This document shows positions 57,489 through 64,000 of a stretch of DNA of 64,000 bases, piece after piece (position 1 is the stretch's first letter; each line of letters starts with the position of its first letter). Under the pieces are notes generated by a model. The model did not search any database. It saw only the letters and a program-made list of their open reading frames with translations, and had not been told where the DNA came from. The translations under genes were made by a program, and so were the position numbers. The stretch comes from CAWGET01 sp963821715 (GTDB lineage Bacteria > Bacteroidota > Ignavibacteria > Ignavibacteriales > Melioribacteraceae): NCBI GenBank assembly GCA_963821715.1, contig CAWGET010000005.1:124001-188000 (forward strand). The letters run 5' to 3'.

Positions 57489-57734
57489 ATGTCGAAGAAT
57501 ATCATACCAACCAAAACAGAAACATTTCTAACTGCTCCCCTAACGCTTCAATGCGAAATCATAGAAACATTCGAGAACAAAACCGAAACCATCGCAAAAA
57601 TTAAATTTAATACCGGCTTTTTAGAATTAATGATCGATACGAAAAATCAATATCATCTGGGCGACGAAGTAAACGTAAGCGGCAAGTTAACTATTGAAAA
57701 TATTGAGCAGAAAGATTCTAAAGATATTTATTAA
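57489..57734 (+). CDS. Unknown small beta-rich protein of the hydrogenase operon (81 residues)
   Basis: Starts MSKNIIPTKTETFLTAPLTL. The body (CEIIETFENKTETIAKIKFN, LGDEVNVSGKLTIENI) predicts five or so beta strands with a GDEV turn, as in small OB/TOBE-like barrels; HypC has a related fold but its MCxxP start is missing here. No signal peptide, one Cys only. It is the first gene after the sigma-54 promoter and 28 bases before the large subunit. No ribosome binding site is possible if transcription begins at 57488. Function unknown; a dedicated assembly or regulatory protein is a guess. Confidence 0.6.
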   Translation: MSKNIIPTKTETFLTAPLTLQCEIIETFENKTETIAKIKFNTGFLELMIDTKNQYHLGDEVNVSGKLTIENIEQKDSKDIY

Positions 57735-57762
57735 ATAAAATAACTATGGCAACGGAGGATAA

Positions 57763-59322
57763 ATGGCAAAGATTGTAATTGACCCTTTGAACCGGGTTGA
57801 AGGACATTTAAAAATCGAGGCGGTTGTTGACGGAGGAGTAGTTACCGAAGCCAAAAGCGCCGGAACTTTGTGGCGCGGAATTGAGACTATTCTTAAAGGA
57901 AGAAACCCGTTAGACGCTCAGCGCATAACGCAGAGGATTTGCGGTGTTTGTCCTACCGCGCATTCAACGGCTTCAACACTAAATTTGGATTCCGCTCTGG
58001 GAATTGCGGGTAAAATTCCTGATAACGGAAGAATTATGCGGAATTTAATTTTCGGAAGCAATTATCTTCAGTCACACATTTTACATTTTTATCACTTAAC
58101 CGCGTTGGATTATGTTGATGTTGCCGCCGTCGCAAAATATAAGGGAAATGATCCCGGACTTCGGCAGGTAAAAGCATTTATCGAAAGAGGAGCTCTTGCC
58201 CCGTTCTTCCCGAGATACGAAGGGGACTATAGGCTATCCGAAGAAGAAAATATCGCCGCGGTTCAGCATTATGTGGAAGCTCTTAAAATGCGGACGGTCT
58301 GCCACGAACTACTCGGAATATTCGGCGGGAAGATGCCGCACAATATGGCAATGGTTCCGGGCGGAGTTACAGAAAGACCGACCGTAGATAAAATTGCCGA
58401 TTTTAGATGGCGATTGGAAAAATTAAGAGATTTTATTGATAACGTATATTTGCCGGATGTTTTAATGGTTGCGGCAAAATATCCAGATTATTTTCAAATC
58501 GGATCCGGAGTCGGACGCTATTTATCTTACGGTGGATTTGAACTCGACTCGAACGCCGATTTAACAAAACGGAAACGATTATTCCCGCGCGGACGAACTT
58601 CCATCAATACATTGGAATTGGAAGAATTTGACCCTGAAAAAATAACGGAAGATGTAAAACACAGTTGGTATAATTCTTCAAGCAAACTTCATCCATCAAA
58701 AGGGGAAACAGAACCGGACAGAAATAAGAAAGGCGCATATTCATGGTTGAAATCTCCGCGCTACGACGGACAAGTGCACGAAGTGGGACCTGCCGGAAGA
58801 CAACTGATCGCCTATTTATCGGGATTTGAGCCAACCGTAAAATTAGTAGATACAGTCTTGAACCATTTCAGCGCGCCGCCGAGCGTACTTAATTCAACTC
58901 TTGGAAGACACGCGGCGAGAGCTATCGAAGCTAAAATAGTAGCGGACTATATGGCCCAATGGGTCCTGGAATTGAAACCCGGGGAACCAGTACACACTCC
59001 TTTCGAAATTCCGGAATCCGCCGAGGGAATGGGAATTACCGAAGCTCCTCGCGGTTCGCTCGGTCATTGGATCACAATTAAAGATCATAAAATAGATAAT
59101 TATCAGGCGGTGGTTCCTACAACCTGGAACGGCGGACCGCGCGACGACGAAGGACAGCCGGGACCGTTTGAGCAGGCTCTCGAAGGAACTCCGGTGAAAG
59201 ATCCGAATAATCCTTTTGAACTCGTAAGAATTGTAAGGTCCTTCGATCCGTGTCTCGCCTGCGCAATTCATGTTGTAACGCCGAAGGGAAAAGAAATTTC
59301 CAAATTCGTTATTGAGGCGTAA
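57763..59322 (+). CDS. [NiFe]-hydrogenase large subunit (group 1)
   Basis: 519 residues. N-terminal nickel ligands RICGVCPTAHS (Cys60, Cys63) and C-terminal DPCLACAIHV (Cys497, Cys500), the four ligands of the Ni-Fe site. The tail after His503 (16 residues) is the part normally cut off by the maturation protease, encoded next. Other family marks are DPLNRVEGHLKIE and EAPRGSLGHW. The mature protein is carried to the periplasm with the small subunit. GGAGG-like site upstream. Large before small subunit is the reverse of the most common order. Confidence 0.97.
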   Translation: MAKIVIDPLNRVEGHLKIEAVVDGGVVTEAKSAGTLWRGIETILKGRNPLDAQRITQRICGVCPTAHSTASTLNLDSALGIAGKIPDNGRIMRNLIFGSNYLQSHILHFYHLTALDYVDVAAVAKYKGNDPGLRQVKAFIERGALAPFFPRYEGDYRLSEEENIAAVQHYVEALKMRTVCHELLGIFGGKMPHNMAMVPGGVTERPTVDKIADFRWRLEKLRDFIDNVYLPDVLMVAAKYPDYFQIGSGVGRYLSYGGFELDSNADLTKRKRLFPRGRTSINTLELEEFDPEKITEDVKHSWYNSSSKLHPSKGETEPDRNKKGAYSWLKSPRYDGQVHEVGPAGRQLIAYLSGFEPTVKLVDTVLNHFSAPPSVLNSTLGRHAARAIEAKIVADYMAQWVLELKPGEPVHTPFEIPESAEGMGITEAPRGSLGHWITIKDHKIDNYQAVVPTTWNGGPRDDEGQPGPFEQALEGTPVKDPNNPFELVRIVRSFDPCLACAIHVVTPKGKEISKFVIEA

Positions 59323-59325
59323 CCG

Positions 59326-59826
59326 ATGAAAAAGCCGGTAATGATCATCGGAGTTGGTAATTCTATTCAGATGGACGACGGAATCGGGATTCACGTTTTG
59401 AGAGAGTTGGAAAAATATCCTCTGCCGGAGGAAGTTGAATTGTTTGACGGAGGCACTCTCGGCATTGATCTAATGCCTTACATAGAGGGTAGAGAAAAAC
59501 TAATATTTATTGATTCCGTAAAAGCCGATCAAAAACCGGGGACAATTTTCAAATTTGAACCGGACGATCTGAATTATGACGACGCTCCGAAAACGTCAGT
59601 CCATCAAATAGGTCTTATCGAATCGCTTCAAATGATATCGATGATAGGGAAAGCGCCCGAAAGGATTGTGATTTTCGGTGTGCAGCCTGCTGTTATTAAT
59701 TGGGGCGAAGACTTAAGCCCTGAAGTCAGATCGTCGATACCAAAATTAATTCCGCACTTATTAAAAGAAATTGAAAAATCAGTTAAAGAGATTGAAAATA
59801 AAAAAACGGAGGAAGTAAATGGCTAA
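59326..59826 (+). CDS. Hydrogenase maturation endopeptidase (HyaD/HybD-like)
   Basis: 166 residues. IIGVGNSIQMDDGIGIHVL is the family start, where the Asp/Glu after GN binds nickel of the precursor (Asp here). Further acidic ligand in LFDGGTLGIDLMPY and His in TSVHQIGLIESL. It clips the C-terminal peptide of the large subunit after nickel is in place. It starts three bases after the large subunit gene and overlaps the small subunit gene by eight bases. Confidence 0.95.
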   Translation: MKKPVMIIGVGNSIQMDDGIGIHVLRELEKYPLPEEVELFDGGTLGIDLMPYIEGREKLIFIDSVKADQKPGTIFKFEPDDLNYDDAPKTSVHQIGLIESLQMISMIGKAPERIVIFGVQPAVINWGEDLSPEVRSSIPKLIPHLLKEIEKSVKEIENKKTEEVNG

Positions 59827-60949
59827 AAATAGAGAATGGACCCGTCGGGAATTTGTTGAGCTTCTCGGCAAGGGAACGGGATTACTGATGGGCGCGAGCT
59901 TGTTTGGAATACCGGGATTCGACAAAGTTTTTGCCCAGTCCGTAGCGGAAGTTCCGGTTCTCTGGCTTCAAGCCGGAAGTTGCACCGGATGCTCCGTTTC
60001 TGTTCTAAATTCCAAAAGTCCTGAAATTCAGGATATTCTCCTAGGCGAAGTTGTTCCCGGCAAACATATAAGTATGCTGTGGCATCCTAATGTTTCCGCA
60101 ACCCAGGGGCACGACGCGGTAAAAGTGATTGAGGATTTGAAGAAGGGGCCGGAAGGAAGTTTTGTGCTGGTAATGGAAGGCGCTATTTCTACAAAGGATG
60201 ATGGAGTTTACTGCGAAATAGGAGAAAGAAACGGACATGGTATAACGGCGCTCGATCATCTGCTTGAACTGGCTCCCAAAGCTATGGCTATAATTTCACT
60301 CGGAACATGCGCTTCATTCGGTGGAATTCCCGCGGCTCCTCCAAACCCGACAGGCTGCATGCCGGTTGATAAAGTCCTTGAAGAACATGGAATCTCCACT
60401 CCCGTTGTAAATGTTCCCGGCTGTCCGCCGCATCCCGATTGGTTCGTGGGAACAGTAGCGACGGTATTAATAGGCGGTTTAGAAATGATAGACGTAGATG
60501 AACATAAAAGACCAAAAGCATTCTACGGAAAATTAATTCATGATAACTGCCCGCGACGCGGTCAATTCGATCAGGGAAATTTCGCAAAAGATTTCGGAGA
60601 CGACGGATGCCTTTATGCGCTCGGATGTAAAGGTCCGGTAACTCATTCCGATTGCCCGAGCAGAAAATGGAACAGCGGAACCAACTGGCCAATCGGAAGC
60701 GGTCATCCTTGTATAGGCTGTGTAGAGTCATTCTTCCCATACGAAAAAGATATGTATGCCCAAGTCCCGATTAACTATGCTACTTCGCCGGTTTCATATC
60801 CGGGGATCGTATCCGAAAGAGATTCTACAATCGATCCTTGGGTTACAGGATTAGTCGGCGCGGCGGTTGGAGCCGGAGCGGTTTCGGCTACAATGGCGCT
60901 GAAAAAACAGAAAGAAAAAGAAGAGAAGGAGGCTAAAGATGCCGGTTAG
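59819..60949 (+). CDS. [NiFe]-hydrogenase small subunit with Tat signal
   Basis: 376 residues. Twin-arginine signal TRREFVELLGKGTGLLM (Arg9-Arg10) with cleavage near VFAQS. Proximal [4Fe-4S] ligands CTGCS (Cys55, Cys58), GTCASFGG and PGCPPHPDW. Medial and distal clusters in HDNCPRRGQF, CLYALGCKGP, HSDCPSRKWN and HPCIGCVE. The proximal site lacks the two extra cysteines of oxygen-tolerant enzymes. A C-terminal hydrophobic helix (WVTGLVGAAVGAGAVSATMAL) plus a lysine-rich tail anchors it in the membrane, as in Hya/Hyb types. Periplasm-facing electron entry. Confidence 0.97.
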   Translation: MAKNREWTRREFVELLGKGTGLLMGASLFGIPGFDKVFAQSVAEVPVLWLQAGSCTGCSVSVLNSKSPEIQDILLGEVVPGKHISMLWHPNVSATQGHDAVKVIEDLKKGPEGSFVLVMEGAISTKDDGVYCEIGERNGHGITALDHLLELAPKAMAIISLGTCASFGGIPAAPPNPTGCMPVDKVLEEHGISTPVVNVPGCPPHPDWFVGTVATVLIGGLEMIDVDEHKRPKAFYGKLIHDNCPRRGQFDQGNFAKDFGDDGCLYALGCKGPVTHSDCPSRKWNSGTNWPIGSGHPCIGCVESFFPYEKDMYAQVPINYATSPVSYPGIVSERDSTIDPWVTGLVGAAVGAGAVSATMALKKQKEKEEKEAKDAG

Positions 60950-61856
60950 CAGAAGAAATTTTTTCAAACTGTCGGCGTCTGCGGTCGGAGGAAGTTTAAT
61001 TGCCGCTAAGAGTTTGAACGCAGCGGAAATTAATCAGGATAAATATGCGGATAATTACGGAATGCTTAACGACTGCACGCGCTGTATCGGATGCCGCGGA
61101 TGTCAATCCGCTTGCAAAAAATCTCATGCATATCTCGGACTTGAGCAAACGGGAGACGATCCTCGTTACGAAATGCCGTTGAATATTAACGCCGATAATT
61201 TAACAGTGATTCATCTATTTAAAGAAAGCGATGATAAATGGTCTTTCGTTAAAAAACAATGTCTTCACTGCAACGAACCATCGTGCGTATCCGTTTGTCC
61301 CGTCGCTGCGTTCAAAAAACGAGACGATGGAGTTGTTTCATACGATAAAGATAAATGCATAGGGTGCAGATACTGTTTAGTCGCTTGTCCTTTCAACGCT
61401 CCCACATTTGAATACGACAGCGCGACGCCGAAAGTTCAGAAGTGCGATTTTTGCAAAGATATAAGGCTTGCCAATGGTGAAGAACCGGTTTGCGCCAGCA
61501 TTTGTCCGCGGGACGCTATAAGTTTCGGTAAACGCGGAGATCTGCTTACTGAAGCAAAAAGGAGGATAAAAGAAAATCCGGAAAAATATAATGAGCACAT
61601 TTACGGCGAGACCGAAATAGGAGGAACTTCAATTTTATATCTCGCTCCGAAAGATGTTTCTTTCGCCGATCTCGGTTACAAAATGTATGGAGAAACTCCT
61701 CCCATAGAACTGCACGAAGAGATACAGCATGGAATTTTCAAATACTGGATTCCTCCGGTGGCGCTTTACGGTGCGCTTGGTTATTTGGCTTTCACCAATA
61801 TGAAAAAAAGCGGAAAAAATGAAGCGAAGGCTGAGGAGGGAAATAATGAAAGTTGA
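60939..61856 (+). CDS. Hydrogenase iron-sulfur subunit (HybA-like)
   Basis: 305 residues. Tat signal SRRNFFKLSASAVGGSLIAA. Four cysteine groups for [4Fe-4S] clusters: CTRCIGCRGCQSACKK, CLHCNEPSCVSVCPV, CIGCRYCLVACPF and CDFCKDI...CASICPR. A C-terminal membrane helix (WIPPVALYGALGYLAFTNM) anchors it, as in HybA. It passes electrons between the small subunit and the membrane subunit. It overlaps both neighbours by about 11 bases. Confidence 0.95.
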   Translation: MPVSRRNFFKLSASAVGGSLIAAKSLNAAEINQDKYADNYGMLNDCTRCIGCRGCQSACKKSHAYLGLEQTGDDPRYEMPLNINADNLTVIHLFKESDDKWSFVKKQCLHCNEPSCVSVCPVAAFKKRDDGVVSYDKDKCIGCRYCLVACPFNAPTFEYDSATPKVQKCDFCKDIRLANGEEPVCASICPRDAISFGKRGDLLTEAKRRIKENPEKYNEHIYGETEIGGTSILYLAPKDVSFADLGYKMYGETPPIELHEEIQHGIFKYWIPPVALYGALGYLAFTNMKKSGKNEAKAEEGNNES

Positions 61857-63030
61857 AGCTAAACCGATGAATAAAAAACTTTGGACCAAAGGATTTACAA
61901 TCGGCGTGATAATTATTGCAATCGGATTGGTTTTCACTATTGTCCGATTTACCGCCGGAATTGGCGCAGTAACAAATTTGAGCGACGGCGTTCCTTGGGG
62001 ATTATGGATTACTTTTGACGTCGTTACCGGTGTGGCTCTCGCAGCCGGCGGTTTTACAATGGCTGCTTTGGTCTATATTTTTAACGGAGGAAAATTTTCG
62101 CCGCTTCTCCGTCCAGCGCTTATAACAGCTCTTCTCGGTTACGGCGTAGCGGTTATAGCAATAGTCCTGGATGTCGGAAGATGGTGGCAGATCTACAATC
62201 CGTTACTCCCTTCTTCCTGGCAGGGGAATTCGCCTCTTTTCGAAGTTTCGCTATGCGTTATGACTTATTTTACCGTTTTGCTTCTGGAATTTGTTCCGAT
62301 AGCTCACGATAAATGGGGAAATAAAAAAGATGGATTTTTCGCTAAGATAGTAAATTTTCTGGCTCCTTTTGTAAATAAGATTCTGATATTCCTCATAATT
62401 CTTGGTGTTGTGTTATCCACATTGCATCAATCGTCACTCGGCGCAGTTATGCTTATTGCTTTCGAAAGAATTCATCCTCTTTGGCATTCACCATGGCTTC
62501 CGGCATTTTTTCTTATTTCGGCTGTTGCAATAGGATATCCTATGGTGATAATTGAATCGACGCTCTCTGCTAGGACGTTTAATACAAAATCGGAAACGCA
62601 TCTTCTTTCTAAGATTGCAAAATATACTCCATATTTTCTTGGCATTTACATCGGATTAAAGATTTTTGATCTCGCCTATTACGGAGAATTCGGTCTGCTC
62701 TTAAGCGGCTGGGGCGTTTTATTTATTGTGGAAAATTTATTGATCGCCATTATCCCATTCTTCCTGCTGATCAAAAAGTCAGTTCGCGCGTCTCAACACT
62801 CTCTATTTTTAGTTTCAATAATGATGGTATTCGGACTAATTCTTAATAGATTCAATACATACTTAATTACATATTCGCCCCGTCCGGGATTCGATTATTT
62901 CCCGTCGCTTGGCGAATTTTTTATTACTGCGATGATGATAGCAATTGTATTTGTCGGCTATAAATTACTTGCTAATTACTTCCCTATTCTTCCGCGGGAA
63001 GAGAGCGGCGAACATTACGGTAAAATTTAA
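61846..63030 (+). CDS. Hydrogenase membrane subunit (HybB/NrfD-like)
   Basis: About 394 residues with some ten hydrophobic helices. Family marks are TAGIGAVTNLSDGVPWGLW, VDxxxVG-type DVGRWWQIYNPLLP and LLEFVPIAHDKW near the quinone site, and LSTLHQSSLGAVMLIAFERIH. HybB-type subunits exchange electrons with menaquinone and may move protons. An in-frame ATG lies at 61819, but GAGGAGGG precedes the ATG at 61846 (MKVEAKPMNKKLW), so I use that. Overlaps the HybA-like gene by 11 bases and ends at the start of the permease gene. Confidence 0.93.
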   Translation: MKVEAKPMNKKLWTKGFTIGVIIIAIGLVFTIVRFTAGIGAVTNLSDGVPWGLWITFDVVTGVALAAGGFTMAALVYIFNGGKFSPLLRPALITALLGYGVAVIAIVLDVGRWWQIYNPLLPSSWQGNSPLFEVSLCVMTYFTVLLLEFVPIAHDKWGNKKDGFFAKIVNFLAPFVNKILIFLIILGVVLSTLHQSSLGAVMLIAFERIHPLWHSPWLPAFFLISAVAIGYPMVIIESTLSARTFNTKSETHLLSKIAKYTPYFLGIYIGLKIFDLAYYGEFGLLLSGWGVLFIVENLLIAIIPFFLLIKKSVRASQHSLFLVSIMMVFGLILNRFNTYLITYSPRPGFDYFPSLGEFFITAMMIAIVFVGYKLLANYFPILPREESGEHYGKI

Positions 63031-63737
63031 TGGGAGATGAATTATATATTCTTGCTTTTACGGCGGCGTCAATCGGGTTTCTACATACAGCGCTCGGACC
63101 GGATCACTATCTTCCCTTTATCGCAATGGCAAAAGCCGGTAAATGGTCGATGAAAAAAACTTTATGGATAACCGCTATTTCCGGCGTCGGTCATGTTTTG
63201 GGCTCTGTTCTGCTCGGTTTTGCGGGCATAGCCGCTGGAATAGCTCTGGTTAATCTCGAAGCTGTTGAATCGGTTAGAGGAGAAATTGCCGCCTGGCTCT
63301 TAATCAGTTTTGGTTTTATCTATTTCATCTGGGGAATAAGGAAAGCGGCAAAAAGTAAAAATCACAAACATTGGCACTCGCATTCCGACGGGTCTTTTCA
63401 CGATCATCCGCATACTCATCATAATGAGCATACGCATGTTCATCAAAAAGAAAAAAAATTAACGCCCTGGGTTTTATTTGTAATATTTGTATTCGGGCCT
63501 TGCGAAGCCTTAATTCCACTTTTAATGTTTCCGGCTTCCAAAATAAGTGCCGGCGGGCTCGTGCTAATTATTTTTATTTTTGGAGTTGCTACAATTTTAA
63601 CAATGCTTGCCGCTGTTTTTGTTTCGCTGTATGGAATCGGGTTTATACGATTGGGCGGATTGCAAAAATACAGCGGCGCTCTGGCTGGATTTATTATAAT
63701 GATGAGCGGCATTGCCGTGCAATTTATTGGTTTGTAA
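63030..63737 (+). CDS. Nickel permease-like protein with histidine-rich loop
   Basis: 235 residues. About six membrane helices. FLHTALGPDHYLPFIAMAK resembles the HxxxxDH metal-binding helix of NiCoT/UreH-type nickel-cobalt carriers; VFGPCEALIPLLMF is the family's later conserved helix. The loop between helices (about 112-140: HKHWHSHSDGSFHDHPHTHH onward) is very histidine-rich. It is likely to supply nickel for the hydrogenase. One-base overlap with the membrane-subunit gene, so it is part of the same transcript. Confidence 0.85.
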   Translation: MGDELYILAFTAASIGFLHTALGPDHYLPFIAMAKAGKWSMKKTLWITAISGVGHVLGSVLLGFAGIAAGIALVNLEAVESVRGEIAAWLLISFGFIYFIWGIRKAAKSKNHKHWHSHSDGSFHDHPHTHHNEHTHVHQKEKKLTPWVLFVIFVFGPCEALIPLLMFPASKISAGGLVLIIFIFGVATILTMLAAVFVSLYGIGFIRLGGLQKYSGALAGFIIMMSGIAVQFIGL

Positions 63738-63871
63738 TTCTAAAATGGTTCTTGTTTTTATTTGTGGTGAATTAGATTTCTCCTCATTTCAATCGTCTAA
63801 ACGACTGTTCGTCTTCGCAACTTTACACTGTAGAAGTAACAACAGAGTCTTTAAAATAATTATTGGATATA

Positions 63872-64000
63872 GTGAAAATTACTCTCTCACATTTACGGAT
63901 ATTCCTATATATGGTTGCGCTTCATTCGCTGTTTGTAGGGATCGCTTTGATGTTTCTTCCGGCAAAATATTTTGTCAATTTCGGGTATAATGAAATAAAC
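63872..64000 (+). CDS. Start of a membrane protein, cut by the window end
   Basis: A frame open from GTG 63872 (or ATG 63911) to the last base: VKITLSHLRIFLYMVAL, then HSLFVGIALMFLPAKYFV, a hydrophobic N-terminal helix of the type seen in small DoxX-like or DUF-type membrane proteins. No strong binding site. It is separated from the nickel permease by 134 bases and is probably not part of the hydrogenase operon. Confidence 0.5.
   Translation, partial: MKITLSHLRIFLYMVALHSLFVGIALMFLPAKYFVNFGYNEIN

Noticed and set aside
58894..59394. 166-codon minus-strand frame across the large subunit and protease genes
   Set aside because: Antisense to two confident genes; no family sequence or start signal.
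59819..60949. Oxygen-tolerant hydrogenase
   Set aside because: The proximal-cluster motif is CTGCS without the additional cysteines of oxygen-tolerant small subunits.
1..64000. CRISPR arrays, insertion sequences, prophage, rRNA or tRNA genes
   Set aside because: No regularly spaced direct repeats, transposase or integrase frames, phage genes, or structural RNA signatures were seen on either strand.

Overview
The window looks like chromosomal DNA of a flagellated member of the class Ignavibacteria (Bacteroidota/Chlorobi group). The evidence is three large secreted proteins ending in type IX secretion sorting domains with the NYPNPFNP-type motif usual in that class, TonB/carboxypeptidase-regulatory outer-membrane architecture, Kdo/LPS genes, a flagellin with FliS, sigma-54 promoters and generally AT-rich sequence. 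This assignment is inference from protein families; there is no rRNA or tRNA gene in the window to anchor it.

Layout. 1-3.7 kb: small housekeeping genes (NmrA-type oxidoreductase, methyltransferase, DUF421 membrane protein, a small zinc-ribbon protein, a CoA-binding protein). 3.8-10.3 kb, minus strand: TonB-type receptor with a TPR partner, a small membrane protein and a 1069-residue secreted FG-GAP/CARDB protein. 10.6-14.3 kb: multi-PAS histidine kinase and LytTR response regulator. 14.5-19.9 kb: lysA, leuS and serS. 20.2-25.8 kb: two ABC half-transporters that look like a heterodimeric exporter, with a D-2-hydroxyacid dehydrogenase between them and fbp after them. 26-28.8 kb: REP-like hairpins, a glycosyltransferase of family 9 and the Kdo transferase. 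29-30.7 kb: pckA. 30.9-37.4 kb: an unknown coiled-coil membrane protein, then a sigma-54 driven set of TPR protein, glycosyltransferase, flagellin and FliS. 38-44.4 kb, minus strand: an M6-type metalloprotease and a beta-propeller protein, both secreted. 44.8-49.6 kb: sbcC/sbcD and a divergent manganese catalase. 49.9-63.7 kb: a complete [NiFe]-hydrogenase locus (hypA, B, F, C, D, E; cytochrome lipoprotein; sigma-54 activator; unknown 81-residue protein; large subunit; maturation protease; small subunit; HybA-like ferredoxin; HybB-like membrane subunit; nickel permease).

How the parts work together. The hydrogenase locus encodes everything for a Tat-exported, membrane-anchored, quinone-linked uptake or reversible hydrogenase of the Hyb type, plus nickel import, cofactor assembly and its own regulator. 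Between the activator gene and the structural genes I see two similar 14-bp inverted repeats with centres 21 bp apart (two helical turns), followed by a -24/-12 promoter, which reads as a self-contained regulatory unit. The flagellar set also carries -24/-12 promoters.

The oddest property of the window is that four genes (lysA once, leuS twice, the M6 protease four times, hypF once) need a shift of reading frame, and all eight shifts are in the same direction: reading continues correctly if one extra base is skipped. None lies in a long homopolymer. Uncorrected single-base insertions in the assembly are the simplest explanation, but the uniform direction and the presence in essential genes deserve a check against raw reads.
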